A stretch of DNA of 64,000 nucleotides from Cytophagaceae bacterium (lineage in GTDB: Bacteria; Bacteroidota; Bacteroidia; Cytophagales; Cyclobacteriaceae), in contig CP030886.1 in NCBI GenBank assembly GCA_006969745.1, positions 124,001 through 188,000 of the forward strand, given 5' to 3'. Positions 35,556 through 43,748 of this stretch are shown piece by piece (the first letter of the stretch is position 1; the number at the start of each line of letters is the position of its first letter). The translations under genes and the position numbers were made by a program. The notes beneath the pieces were generated by a model. It saw only the letters and a program-made list of their open reading frames with translations, was not told where the DNA came from and did not search any database.

Positions 35556-36784
35556 TTGAATGCGTTCATTGCTGGCATCTGATCTACCAGGTTGTCCGGT
35601 GTAAAAACCGGAGAAACCTTCTCCGAAAAATTCATGATATCTACAAACAGGCTTCTCAATAAAATGATGGTTTCCGGCGTACGATTGACGATGTATGAGA
35701 ATAATTTTACCGGACGATAAGGCACATCTCCTACTCCATCGCGATCCAGATCGTAACCGGTATAATCTCCCCAGTAATTGCCATCGAACGTGTTGTCATT
35801 CATTTTTGAGTTGTAGGAAACGTCAAATGAATTTCCAATGAAATCATTTCTCGTAATCTTGTTGGTATAGCAGCCCCCGGAGACTTTGATGGCCCAGCCA
35901 TTTCGTTTGAAAGAATTGCCAGTGTAGTTGATCCGTGTGGTACCATCAATAAATACGGCCATCGTATTTTCGGTAAACTCATTATCCACCACCTCGGCAT
36001 CATATATTTCTTTGAGTAGTAGTCCATAGCTCGCAGGCCCCCAGTTATTGACAAATTGATTTTGCCGCATCTCAATGAACTTTGAGAACATCACTGCCAC
36101 ACCTGCCCCATTCTGCTCAAAACGATTGTTTAGGTATTTGTCGTGGTTAGAAAACATGAAATGGAGCCCGTACCGAATGTTGTCATGCGCATAATTATTC
36201 CTGATTAGGCTTTCATCGACAAACTCCAGGTAGATGCCATCGCGCATCTGAAATACTTCATTGTCATAAATCTCCAGATCAGAACAATGCCAGGCATGAA
36301 TCCCGTTGCCAGATCCATCCTCCCTCACCGTAGTACCATAGACTTTGTTGTTTCTGACAATGCCATGCTTTGATTTTTCAATTAGGATTCCGAAAAAAGG
36401 ATCATCTACCTCATTATTTTCGATCACAAAATGATCTGCACGTGAGGTATAAATGGCTGCATAATCCTTGGTGTAGCTTCTGCCTGCATTGATAATCTTG
36501 AGACCCGAAATGGAAATGCTATCCGTCAGAAGCTTAAGTACGTAACCCTCATTTTCTCCATCCAAAACCGTTCCCTGTTCCCCAATAATGGTTAATGGCT
36601 TGGTGATTTCAAGATTTGAACATGGATAGATTCCTGCATTTAAGACGAGTGTATCACCAGAAATAGATATCTCTACCCCCTTATCAATGGATTTTACCTC
36701 ACATGCTCCGCAGATATTGATAGTCCGCGCTTGTGCGACTCCAAAGAGGAGAAGAATCGTCAGGATAGAAAGGGTAAATCTCAT
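35552..36784 (-). CDS. nosD: Nitrous oxide reductase maturation protein NosD
   Basis: 410 residues. Signal peptide (ILTILLLFGVAQA), then a right-handed parallel beta-helix of CASH/PbH1 repeats (about 60-360; for example FVIENNEVDDPFFGILIEKSKHGIVRNNKV region, NYWGDYTGYDLDRDGVGDVPYRP near the C-terminus). NosD is the periplasmic partner of NosFY in CuZ assembly. Typical position upstream of nosF. Overlaps nosL by four bases. Confidence 0.93.
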   Translation of the reverse strand: MRFTLSILTILLLFGVAQARTINICGACEVKSIDKGVEISISGDTLVLNAGIYPCSNLEITKPLTIIGEQGTVLDGENEGYVLKLLTDSISISGLKIINAGRSYTKDYAAIYTSRADHFVIENNEVDDPFFGILIEKSKHGIVRNNKVYGTTVREDGSGNGIHAWHCSDLEIYDNEVFQMRDGIYLEFVDESLIRNNYAHDNIRYGLHFMFSNHDKYLNNRFEQNGAGVAVMFSKFIEMRQNQFVNNWGPASYGLLLKEIYDAEVVDNEFTENTMAVFIDGTTRINYTGNSFKRNGWAIKVSGGCYTNKITRNDFIGNSFDVSYNSKMNDNTFDGNYWGDYTGYDLDRDGVGDVPYRPVKLFSYIVNRTPETIILLRSLFVDIMNFSEKVSPVFTPDNLVDQMPAMNAFK

Positions 36785-37812
36785 TTTACATCAAATTCAG
36801 TCTTGAGTTGTGGCCAGTTTAGTGATTTACCTTCAGCTTCCAACTTCACTTTGTTTCTGTCTTCTTCCTCCTCAAATGCGGTTAGAAACTCTCCCATCGG
36901 GCTAGGGATAGCCTCAGAAATTAGGTAAGAAGCTTGCGTAGCATCTGTTAACAGGCCGGGATTTGTGTAATCAGCGACCAGGAAAAGCTCAGCTTCTGGT
37001 TTATCCCATTCCACCAAATCATTCATCATGCATTCAATTGCATCGTATTTGAAGGCTTTGCCCGTCTTGGTTACTATCTGGGCTGCGTGCTGTTTATCCA
37101 CGATAGTCATCTTACAAAATACACACGCGTCTTGCCCATATGCTATGGGTTGCGGACCCGAAGAACAACCGGAAAATATACCTGCAAATAATAGAGCTGC
37201 AACTGCAACTTTTGGATTTGGACTTGCACTTGTCTTTTCTTTCTTGGCCTGAATAAATGCAAAGACGGAAAGTCCCATTCCCAGAAACATCAGGTAGGCT
37301 CCCAGCCTGGGCATTGAGATGGCACGAAAATTTAGAATCATTTTGGCTCCAATAAGAGGTGGCTGATAAGCCATTGGTTTACCATCTTTGTCAGTGAATT
37401 TGATCGCAGCATTCTCTTTCAGATCATGACCATATTCATATTCCCACTGGTAAAAATCGTACATCGCGATCGTACCTAAGATTAGCATAAGAGCAAACCA
37501 GCCGATGTAGAGCTTTCGTTTACCGAAGAATGCTACAATGATCCCAAGCGCTATCATACCCATCGCCACATAAGGAAATATCATAAATTCAGGAATGGTC
37601 TCAGGAATATCCTTCATACCCACATAGTGATTCATGATATTGATGTTCTTGATATCATTGGGATTCATATCCTCAAAGCGATTGATGTGAATATTCATTC
37701 CAATTGGATCGGGATATTGAGGAGCCTCTAGTGTGATGTTCCACATGGGCCAAACGAATAGACCACTAAGCAAAATGGCTCCTAACAACATATATAGCTG
37801 CGATCGTTTCAT
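36781..37812 (-). CDS. nosL: NosL copper chaperone fused to an N-terminal membrane domain
   Basis: 343 residues, about twice the length of an ordinary NosL. Residues 1-190 hold four membrane helices and a periplasmic-like loop. Residues about 201-216 look like a second signal/lipobox (LLFAGIFSGC), and the NosL domain follows (217-343) with the metal motif CVFCKM (Cys230, Cys233, Met235) and the typical ECMMNDLVEWDK and ADYTNPGLLTDATQASYLISEAIPSPMG segments. NosL delivers copper to NosZ. The fused membrane half has no counterpart I can name; no frameshift is visible. Confidence 0.85.
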   Translation of the reverse strand: MKRSQLYMLLGAILLSGLFVWPMWNITLEAPQYPDPIGMNIHINRFEDMNPNDIKNINIMNHYVGMKDIPETIPEFMIFPYVAMGMIALGIIVAFFGKRKLYIGWFALMLILGTIAMYDFYQWEYEYGHDLKENAAIKFTDKDGKPMAYQPPLIGAKMILNFRAISMPRLGAYLMFLGMGLSVFAFIQAKKEKTSASPNPKVAVAALLFAGIFSGCSSGPQPIAYGQDACVFCKMTIVDKQHAAQIVTKTGKAFKYDAIECMMNDLVEWDKPEAELFLVADYTNPGLLTDATQASYLISEAIPSPMGEFLTAFEEEEDRNKVKLEAEGKSLNWPQLKTEFDVK

Positions 37813-37885
37813 GATGATTCTTTATTAGTTAAATGGTGAGCTGCCCCACAGAAACGCGGGGCAGCCACATGTTAAAAACCGAAAG

Positions 37886-39847
37886 CTATTCTCCGTCTAA
37901 TGTCCATTTGAGCGGAACATCTGCTCCAGGGGCAGAGACCCTGACGTATCCCTGCATTTCCTGGTGCAGAGCAGAGCAGAAGTCTGTACAGTAAAACGGC
38001 CAAACTCCCTCTTTTTTAGGTTCCCAGATAAACGTCTCCGTCTGACCTGGCATTATTAATAATTCTGATGTATTCGCTCCAATCATGCTTATACCGTGTG
38101 GCACATCGTAATCCTGTTCGAGATTGGTCACGTGGAAATAGACCTTATCTCCTACCTTGATTCCCTCAATGTTGTCAGGTGCGAAGTGACTTCTGATAGT
38201 TGTCATATAAATATGTACTTCCTTACCATTTCGTTCAACGCGTGCCTCTTTCTCACTTTTCGCTGCGTACGGGTGATTGTTTTCTTCCAGCTTATAAAAC
38301 TTGGTTTGATTCGGCTTGATCAAATCCGCAGGTGCACCCGCTGCATAGTGTGGTTCTCCAATTGTAGGAAAGTCAAGTATCAATTCCATTTTATCCCCTG
38401 AGATATCATAAAGCTGAGCTGAGTGCGCTAACTCAGGTCCGGTAGGCAGGTATCGATCTTTTGTGATCTTATTCATCGCTACCAGGTACTTACCGAATGG
38501 CTCTTGAGAGTTTCCACCAGGAATCATCAAGTGACCCACAGAATAATAGGTTGGTTGACGATCCAGCACTTCCCATGTGCCCAGTTTCCATTTTACAACT
38601 TCAGAGCTGATGAAGAAGGTGGTGTATGCATTTCCTTTTGCATCAAACTCGGTGTGCAATGGACCTAAGCCTGCTCCTTGAACAACTCCTGCTACTACAT
38701 CATCATAATTCAAAACCGGGATGCCATAAGCTTCGCCATCAAACTTCTCGTTTTCAATTGCATCCAGCATTTTGGTGAATGAGTGCGCTGTAAGAGCAGC
38801 AGCCAACTTACCACTACCTATGATGTATTCTCCAGATGGATCTACGTCGCACCCATGAGGAGACTTAGGTGTAGGAAGGAAATAAACAAGGCCTGGATAT
38901 TTGGATGGATCCAGCACTTTCACTTCTTTCTTCATGGTAGTAGTCGCCATGTGAGTGGACTCATCATAGATGTTGTGTGCATACTCGGACTCCATGGTCT
39001 CAAACTCACCATTTGCGATAAGTTCCTCTGCTTTCTTCCAGTTGATAGCGGCGATGTAATCCTTGTCATTTTGTGAGGCATTCACTTCAAGTAGTGAATT
39101 TGCTTCCTCTGTATTGTAGGTAGAGAAGAACATCCAACCATGAGATTTTTTTCTTCCCGGGTGCGCAAGGTCAAAATTGAATCCTGGCATCATTACCTGA
39201 AAGGCTAAATCCATTTCACCACTCTCCTGATCTACACTTAGGAATGTCAGCGCTCCTTTAAAGTTGCCTTTGTATTCATCAATCGGAAGATCTCTTTGAG
39301 GTACTGGGACAGAGAACCTTGTTCCGGCCACCACATACTCTGTATTTTCAGTTACAAAGGATGAACTGTGGTTACCAGCACTGTTTGGAATTTCAATGAT
39401 CTCTTCTGTCTCGAACGATGAAAGACTGATTCTGGCAATACGAGGCGTATTGTTCCCATTTATAAAACACCATCTACCATCTACTTTTCCATTTGTTTGA
39501 GATAGATCCGGGTGGTGGGCGTCATCCCATGGTACCGGACCAAAAGAGGTATTTAAAAGAGGCTTGGTTTCTTCGTTGAAACCATATCCTTTTTCAGCAT
39601 CTACTGAAAACACGGGGACAACCCTGAATAGTCTTCCGGATGGAAGTCCGTAAATGGAGAGTTGTCCACTGTAACCTCCTGAAATAAAGGCATAAAACTC
39701 GTCATGCTCACCAGGCGCTACATAGGCACGTTCGGCCATGTTACTTCCCAGTGCTCCGGACTTGTTTCCCTGCTGGCCACATGAACCCGCAAGAATCAAA
39801 AGTCCAACCACAAGGATGATTGAAAATATTGATTGTTTAATCTTCAT
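37886..39847 (-). CDS. nosZ: Nitrous oxide reductase, clade II (Sec-dependent)
   Basis: 653 residues. Periplasmic copper enzyme that reduces N2O to N2. N-terminus is a Sec signal with a lipobox-like AGSC rather than a twin-arginine signal, which is the mark of clade II enzymes. The seven-bladed propeller carries the CuZ histidines (DAHHPDLS, SPHGCDVDPSGEY, GPLHTEFD and others); the C-terminal cupredoxin holds the CuA motif YCTDFCSALHQEMQGY. Upstream in the operon lie a cytochrome c and a fasciclin protein; downstream the maturation genes. Confidence 0.96.
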   Translation of the reverse strand: MKIKQSIFSIILVVGLLILAGSCGQQGNKSGALGSNMAERAYVAPGEHDEFYAFISGGYSGQLSIYGLPSGRLFRVVPVFSVDAEKGYGFNEETKPLLNTSFGPVPWDDAHHPDLSQTNGKVDGRWCFINGNNTPRIARISLSSFETEEIIEIPNSAGNHSSSFVTENTEYVVAGTRFSVPVPQRDLPIDEYKGNFKGALTFLSVDQESGEMDLAFQVMMPGFNFDLAHPGRKKSHGWMFFSTYNTEEANSLLEVNASQNDKDYIAAINWKKAEELIANGEFETMESEYAHNIYDESTHMATTTMKKEVKVLDPSKYPGLVYFLPTPKSPHGCDVDPSGEYIIGSGKLAAALTAHSFTKMLDAIENEKFDGEAYGIPVLNYDDVVAGVVQGAGLGPLHTEFDAKGNAYTTFFISSEVVKWKLGTWEVLDRQPTYYSVGHLMIPGGNSQEPFGKYLVAMNKITKDRYLPTGPELAHSAQLYDISGDKMELILDFPTIGEPHYAAGAPADLIKPNQTKFYKLEENNHPYAAKSEKEARVERNGKEVHIYMTTIRSHFAPDNIEGIKVGDKVYFHVTNLEQDYDVPHGISMIGANTSELLIMPGQTETFIWEPKKEGVWPFYCTDFCSALHQEMQGYVRVSAPGADVPLKWTLDGE

Positions 39848-39860
39848 TATTGATAATTAT

Positions 39861-40430
39861 TTAGTTAGGTAAAATCACTTTGTCTACTACATTGATCACC
39901 CCATTGGAAGTCTGAATGGTACCGATCACTTTGGCTCCACCAACGGTGATCTCATCACCATTGACCACCACTTCGAGGTAGTCTCCTGTAGCCATGTATA
40001 GTTTTCTTCCCTTTCTCGCTTCCTTTTTAAGCGCCTCCTGATTGTAAGATCCTGGTGCGGCATGACGAGTGATAATTGTTGCCAGGTCATTTTTATTCTC
40101 CGGTTTTAACAAATTATCAAGCGTGCCTTCAGGCAGTGCATCAAACGCTTCGTTGGTCGGTGCAAAAACAGTCAGAGGACCAGCATTCACAAGCACATGT
40201 TCAATCTCAGCTGCTTGCACACCAGCAACCAGTGTGGTGTGAGCTTCAGATGACATAGCCACTTGTAAAATGTTTGCATCAGACTCATCATCTTGTACTG
40301 AAGCTTGCCCCATCGGATGAGAAGCTGCAGCTTCAGTTGTTTCTCCGGAAGTTTCTCCGGAAGGTGCTGTGCATGATCCTATCAAGACTATCGAGAGCAG
40401 GATCATCGTTAGGTTCATTAAATATTTCAT
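39861..40430 (-). CDS. Fasciclin-domain lipoprotein in the nos operon
   Basis: 189 residues. Lipoprotein signal (VLIGSC), a Ser/Thr/Glu linker, then one FAS1 domain (about 55-188): HTTLVAGVQAAEIEHVL, the H1-like LTVFAPTNEAFDALPEGTLDNLL, IITRHAAPGSYN, and the H2-like GVINVVDKVILPN. FAS1 domains mediate adhesion or protein contacts. Sits 13 bases before nosZ and 12 bases after the cytochrome c gene. Role in N2O reduction is unknown; an assembly or docking function is an inference. Confidence 0.85.
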   Translation of the reverse strand: MKYLMNLTMILLSIVLIGSCTAPSGETSGETTEAAASHPMGQASVQDDESDANILQVAMSSEAHTTLVAGVQAAEIEHVLVNAGPLTVFAPTNEAFDALPEGTLDNLLKPENKNDLATIITRHAAPGSYNQEALKKEARKGRKLYMATGDYLEVVVNGDEITVGGAKVIGTIQTSNGVINVVDKVILPN

Positions 40431-40442
40431 GGTATCTGATTT

Positions 40443-40904
40443 TTATAGGGTTCGGAAATATTCGAGTACAGCTCTTGCTTCTTCTTCCGTCAAATTCTGA
40501 TTGGCCATCGGAGAGCCGTTATAGTCAATAAGCAGTTGCTTTGCCATTGGATCTTTCTGCACCATCTCTTCCGGATTTAGAATCATATTCATCACCCATG
40601 CTGGTGTGCGTCTACTCAAGATGTCTTTAGGCGCAGGGCCGATAAATCTTTTCTCTGCCTTATGACAGGCCGTGCATTTTGCTTCATAAACTTCCTTCCC
40701 GTTTGTTACAAGTATTTGATCTACCTCAGCGGGTAACTCAAAAGCCTTGATTGGTCCTACTCCGTGGTTGGACTCCCAGCTGGCATATGGATCGGCTGGT
40801 GCCATGGCTGATTGTTCTTTGATCTGGTCAATCTTACTTTGACCACCACCGCCGCAGGCGAATCCTACCACGGCTATTAGAAATGTTAGATAAATACCTT
40901 TCAT
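40443..40904 (-). CDS. Cytochrome c lipoprotein, first gene of nos operon
   Basis: 153 residues. Signal peptide with lipobox-like GFAC, then a single c-type haem domain with CTACHK (CXXCH) and a distal methionine probably in PMANQNLTEEEARAVLEYF. Best read as an electron donor to NosZ, anchored in the membrane. The operon promoter lies upstream: FNR-like box centred at 40969.5 and -7-like TACCTTCG (40933-40940, minus strand) 33 bases away. Confidence 0.85.
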   Translation of the reverse strand: MKGIYLTFLIAVVGFACGGGGQSKIDQIKEQSAMAPADPYASWESNHGVGPIKAFELPAEVDQILVTNGKEVYEAKCTACHKAEKRFIGPAPKDILSRRTPAWVMNMILNPEEMVQKDPMAKQLLIDYNGSPMANQNLTEEEARAVLEYFRTL

Positions 40905-40962
40905 GGTCTTCTCGTTGGGTTTGATAATGCCTCGAAGGTATCTTCCGATCTATGCCAAAAGA

Positions 40963-40976
40963 ATGATGAGAATCAG
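40963..40976. promoter_or_regulatory. FNR/Crp-type box upstream of nos operon
   Basis: aTGATGAGAATCAg fits TGAY-N4-RTCA. Centre 40969.5 is 33 bases from the centre of a -7-like TACCTTCG (40933-40940, minus strand), which places the box near -41 from the likely start, the class II activator position. Start codon of the first nos gene is at 40904. Confidence 0.65.
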
Positions 40977-41015
40977 GTAGGAATATGATCTTTATCCAAC
41001 TAGTTGCTTTAACAA

Positions 41016-42359
41016 CTAAATAGCCTTGCTGAATTGGGCTTCTCGTTTGGTTTTGGTCATTCGAGCATCTAATGCAGAGCAGATAACGCGGATTACCTGA
41101 CGTCCTCTGTTAGTTACTCTCATTCCTTCAGAATCATAGACTACAAGGCCTTCATCCTGAAGTTGATCCAATAATTCATAATTGAGGGCAACTCCGTGTT
41201 CCATGAATTCAGTCTCATGCCACGAGGTTTCAAATTCGCACATGAGATTGAGAATGTGCTTCCTGAAAAAGAGATCTTCTTTGGTATGAATATGACCTCT
41301 AACGATCGGTAATTCTCCCTTGTCCAGTATCTCGTAATAAGTTTGAATGCTTTTTTCATTTTGTGCAAATCCGCTCCAGCTATCACTGATTGCACTTACG
41401 CCTAGCCCGACTAAAAGCTTACTTGTAAATGGCGTGTATCCCATAAAATTTCTGTGAAGCTCTCGTTCTTCGCGAGCTGTTAGTAGCTCATCGCCAGGTA
41501 ACACAAAATGATCCATCCCGATCTCTTCATATCCGGCGTTTGTAAATGCCTCCTTTCCCAGCTGGTTGAAATCCCATTTTGCATCTTCATCCGGTAGTTG
41601 AGATTCGTACGACTTTTGTGCGGGTCGTAGCGCGGGGACATGTGCGTAGCTGTAATAAGCAATTCGTTCCGGCTTCAAAGTAATGACCTGCTGCAACGTA
41701 TTTTCAATCGACTCATGAGTCTGTCCCGGGAGACCGTAAACCATATCATAGTTGACTGAGGTATAGCCAATTTCACGTGCTTTTTCAGTGATGGATTTTA
41801 CCTGTTCAAAAGACTGCATCCGATTGATCAGTTTTTGCACATTGAGATCAAAATCCTGGATCCCAAAGCTGACACGATTAAATCCAATTCGGTTAAGCGT
41901 TTCGAGGTGTTTGGCAGTGGTGTTGGCCGGATGTCCTTCAAAGCTCATCTGAAAGTCCTTTGAAAGAGACGCTTTGCCAATAATTCCTGATAGCAATCGA
42001 TCCAGATTTTCAGGCGCAAAGAAAGTTGGTGTTCCGCCACCTAAATGTATTTCCCTGATTAATGGCTTCTCGGGTAGATGCTCCAGGTACAAAGCCCATT
42101 CTTTCAGAACATGATCAATATAAGGATCTTCTACCTGATGATTTTTTGTGATGCGAGTATTGCATGCACAATAGGTACACAGACTTTCACAAAAGGGCAG
42201 ATGAATGTAGATGCTTACTTCTTTGCTACTCTCCCAAAAAGCAGATTGGAGTGTTTTCTCATAGGCCTGAATGGTAAAATCTTCGGGTTTCCAAAATGGG
42301 ACGGTTGGGTAGCTGGTATATCTTGGTACCGGTCGGTTGTAGTGCTTCAGGTCTTGCAT
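41016..42359 (-). CDS. hemN: Oxygen-independent coproporphyrinogen III oxidase
   Basis: 447 residues. Radical-SAM enzyme for anaerobic haem synthesis in the cytoplasm. Cluster motif CESLCTYCACN (CX3CX2CXC), followed by GGGTPTFF; the N-terminal PRYTSYPTVPFW is typical of HemN. Fits next to cbb3 oxidase and nos genes, since all need haem under low oxygen. Upstream: -7 element TAGCTTTG (42377-42384, minus strand) and an FNR-like box 55 bases farther. Confidence 0.94.
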   Translation of the reverse strand: MQDLKHYNRPVPRYTSYPTVPFWKPEDFTIQAYEKTLQSAFWESSKEVSIYIHLPFCESLCTYCACNTRITKNHQVEDPYIDHVLKEWALYLEHLPEKPLIREIHLGGGTPTFFAPENLDRLLSGIIGKASLSKDFQMSFEGHPANTTAKHLETLNRIGFNRVSFGIQDFDLNVQKLINRMQSFEQVKSITEKAREIGYTSVNYDMVYGLPGQTHESIENTLQQVITLKPERIAYYSYAHVPALRPAQKSYESQLPDEDAKWDFNQLGKEAFTNAGYEEIGMDHFVLPGDELLTAREERELHRNFMGYTPFTSKLLVGLGVSAISDSWSGFAQNEKSIQTYYEILDKGELPIVRGHIHTKEDLFFRKHILNLMCEFETSWHETEFMEHGVALNYELLDQLQDEGLVVYDSEGMRVTNRGRQVIRVICSALDARMTKTKREAQFSKAI

Positions 42360-42428
42360 TGATCAAAAATTTGATTCAAAGCTAGAGTTGTGAGGAAGGG
42401 TAAGGTTTGATGAATGGAAGGAAGGAGT

Positions 42429-42442
42429 ATGACTTTTGTCAG
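42429..42442. promoter_or_regulatory. FNR/Crp-type box upstream of hemN
   Basis: aTGACTTTTGTCAg fits TGAY-N4-RTCA. Centre 42435.5 is 55 bases from the centre of TAGCTTTG (42377-42384, minus strand). The same 14 bases recur ahead of the cco operon (48809-48822). Confidence 0.7.
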
Positions 42443-42456
42443 CCGACATTTAAAGT

Positions 42457-42514
42457 TGTCATGCTGAACTTGTTTCAGCATTCTAAAAGACCCTGAAACA
42501 AGTTCAGGGTGACA
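42457..42514. repeat. REP-like imperfect palindrome
   Basis: TGTCATGCTGAACTTGTTTCAG and the mirrored CTGAAACAAGTTCAGGGTGACA form a 58-base inverted repeat with a short loop. This element, with CTGAACTTGTTTCAG arms, is a common dispersed intergenic repeat in Bacteroidota genomes (from general knowledge; not searched). It lies between the ends of the cco operon and the hemN promoter and may also act as a terminator stem. Confidence 0.8.
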
Positions 42515-42533
42515 AATTGTTTAGGGTAATTTA

Positions 42534-43214
42534 CTATAATCCGCAAACTGTGATCAAACCCGCAGCATTGGCCTGCACCATTTGATTGAATGCTGGGAAA
42601 GAAGTAAGCAAACCTCTCATGATTATGATGGACCCAGATAGAATCGCGATAATGGAAACTGACCTTGGTATCAATGATTTGAGTCGATTGGTAAAGATGT
42701 TACCTGCAAAAGATAGAACGATTAATGATGGAAGTGTTCCTAGTCCGAACAGTACCATGAAGACGGCTCCTTCCCAAGGATTGCCAATGGCTGTGGCTCC
42801 TGCTGCAGCAACATATGTCAGTCCACATGGGAAAAATCCATTGGCGGCTCCACTCAAAAACCACCGCTTTTTCAATGATAGATTTTTGGTAAGAAATGAT
42901 TTTAGCAATCGGTAGAAGCCAGATTCGTAGTAATATCGTTCCAGGCCATGACGCACCGATGGAATACCATAAAGCAGGATAAGTCCAAATCCCAAAACAA
43001 ATGCCATGATCTTCTGAAGTTCAAACATTGCTACAGTTGCACCAAGCAATCCCAAAAGTGCTCCTATCAAAACATACGTAAGAATCCTCCCTGTATGATA
43101 AAGAGCAAATCCAACTTTTGATTGTTTTGATCCCATGAAGGCAAGCATCACCGGTCCGCACATACCTACGCAGTGTAAGCTTCCGAATAGTCCGATGATG
43201 AATGCTCCTATCAT
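42534..43214 (-). CDS. TauE/SafE-like membrane protein of the cco operon
   Basis: 226 residues, six to seven membrane helices. Starts with the motif SLHCVGMCGPVM, whose His, Cys and Met residues are typical of copper/heavy-metal-related proteins of this family (urease accessory UreH-like transmembrane domain, sulfite exporter TauE/SafE family label). A second conserved stretch GAANGFFPCGLTYVAAAGA lies at about 125-143. Last gene of the cco operon, overlapping fixH by four bases; probable role in copper handling for cbb3 assembly, inferred from position. Confidence 0.8.
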   Translation of the reverse strand: MIGAFIIGLFGSLHCVGMCGPVMLAFMGSKQSKVGFALYHTGRILTYVLIGALLGLLGATVAMFELQKIMAFVLGFGLILLYGIPSVRHGLERYYYESGFYRLLKSFLTKNLSLKKRWFLSGAANGFFPCGLTYVAAAGATAIGNPWEGAVFMVLFGLGTLPSLIVLSFAGNIFTNRLKSLIPRSVSIIAILSGSIIIMRGLLTSFPAFNQMVQANAAGLITVCGL

Positions 43215-43636
43215 TGAATGTAAATACTAGATTGTTGAAAATAGTCTTTTTCGCCAGTTTTCCAGGTTATGTTTACCCTGTAGCTTCCTGCTATCAATTC
43301 TGAGCGATCAATCTCCTGCACATTGCTTTCCGACAGCTTGATATCAAACTCTCTATCAAAGATCTTTCTTGAAGGATGGTAAAAGTGAATATTTCCTTGA
43401 GTCTCTCCATCAGGAAAGGTCAGTACAATAACATTTCCTTTTTGCTTAACAAGTACTGTTTTTTGCGACTCAGCAGCATTTGCCAGCTTATTGAGCTTTT
43501 GCTGGTAATTGATCTCTTGCGCATAATAGTCTTCTGCTACCAGGTCAAAATCCTCCTGAAAGGCCTTAACCACCATGTATCCGATGAAGGTGGCAAAGAG
43601 TATAAATGCCAGCACTATTTTATTTCCCCAATTCAT
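43211..43636 (-). CDS. ccoH: cbb3 oxidase assembly protein FixH/CcoH
   Basis: 141 residues. One N-terminal membrane helix (IVLAFILFATFIGYMVV), then a periplasmic FixH domain with DFDLVAEDYYAQEINYQQKL and the SYRVNITWKTGEKDYF end. Stabilizes the cbb3 oxidase during assembly. Lies after ccoG in the operon. Confidence 0.88.
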   Translation of the reverse strand: MNWGNKIVLAFILFATFIGYMVVKAFQEDFDLVAEDYYAQEINYQQKLNKLANAAESQKTVLVKQKGNVIVLTFPDGETQGNIHFYHPSRKIFDREFDIKLSESNVQEIDRSELIAGSYRVNITWKTGEKDYFQQSSIYIQ

Positions 43637-43650
43637 AATTTAAGTTGTTA

Positions 43651-43748
43651 GGAGCCAGGAGTAAGTAGTCAGTTGTCTATGTTTTCTGTCTGGTTTTACT
43701 CACTTTCTCAATTTATTTTTTCATTGTCAATTCACAATTATCAATTAA
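43651..43748. other. Intergenic stretch with short dispersed-repeat-like sequence
   Basis: The 108-base gap between fixH and ccoG holds GGAGCCAGGAGTAAGTAGTC (43651-43670) and ATTGTCAATTCACAATTATC (43723-43742). Both look like the simple repeat fragments often found between Bacteroidota genes. No gene or clear promoter seen. Confidence 0.4.

Noticed and set aside
41001..41016. AGTTG-N6-CAACT inverted repeat at the hemN 3' end as an FNR box
   Set aside because: Half-site spacing does not fit TGAY-N4-RTCA, and it lies at a gene end; it may be a weak terminator stem only.
42359..42376. TTGATCAA and TTTGATTCAAA near the hemN start as regulator boxes
   Set aside because: They lie on or after the likely transcript start and do not match the spacing of the nine other boxes; probably AT-rich chance palindromes.
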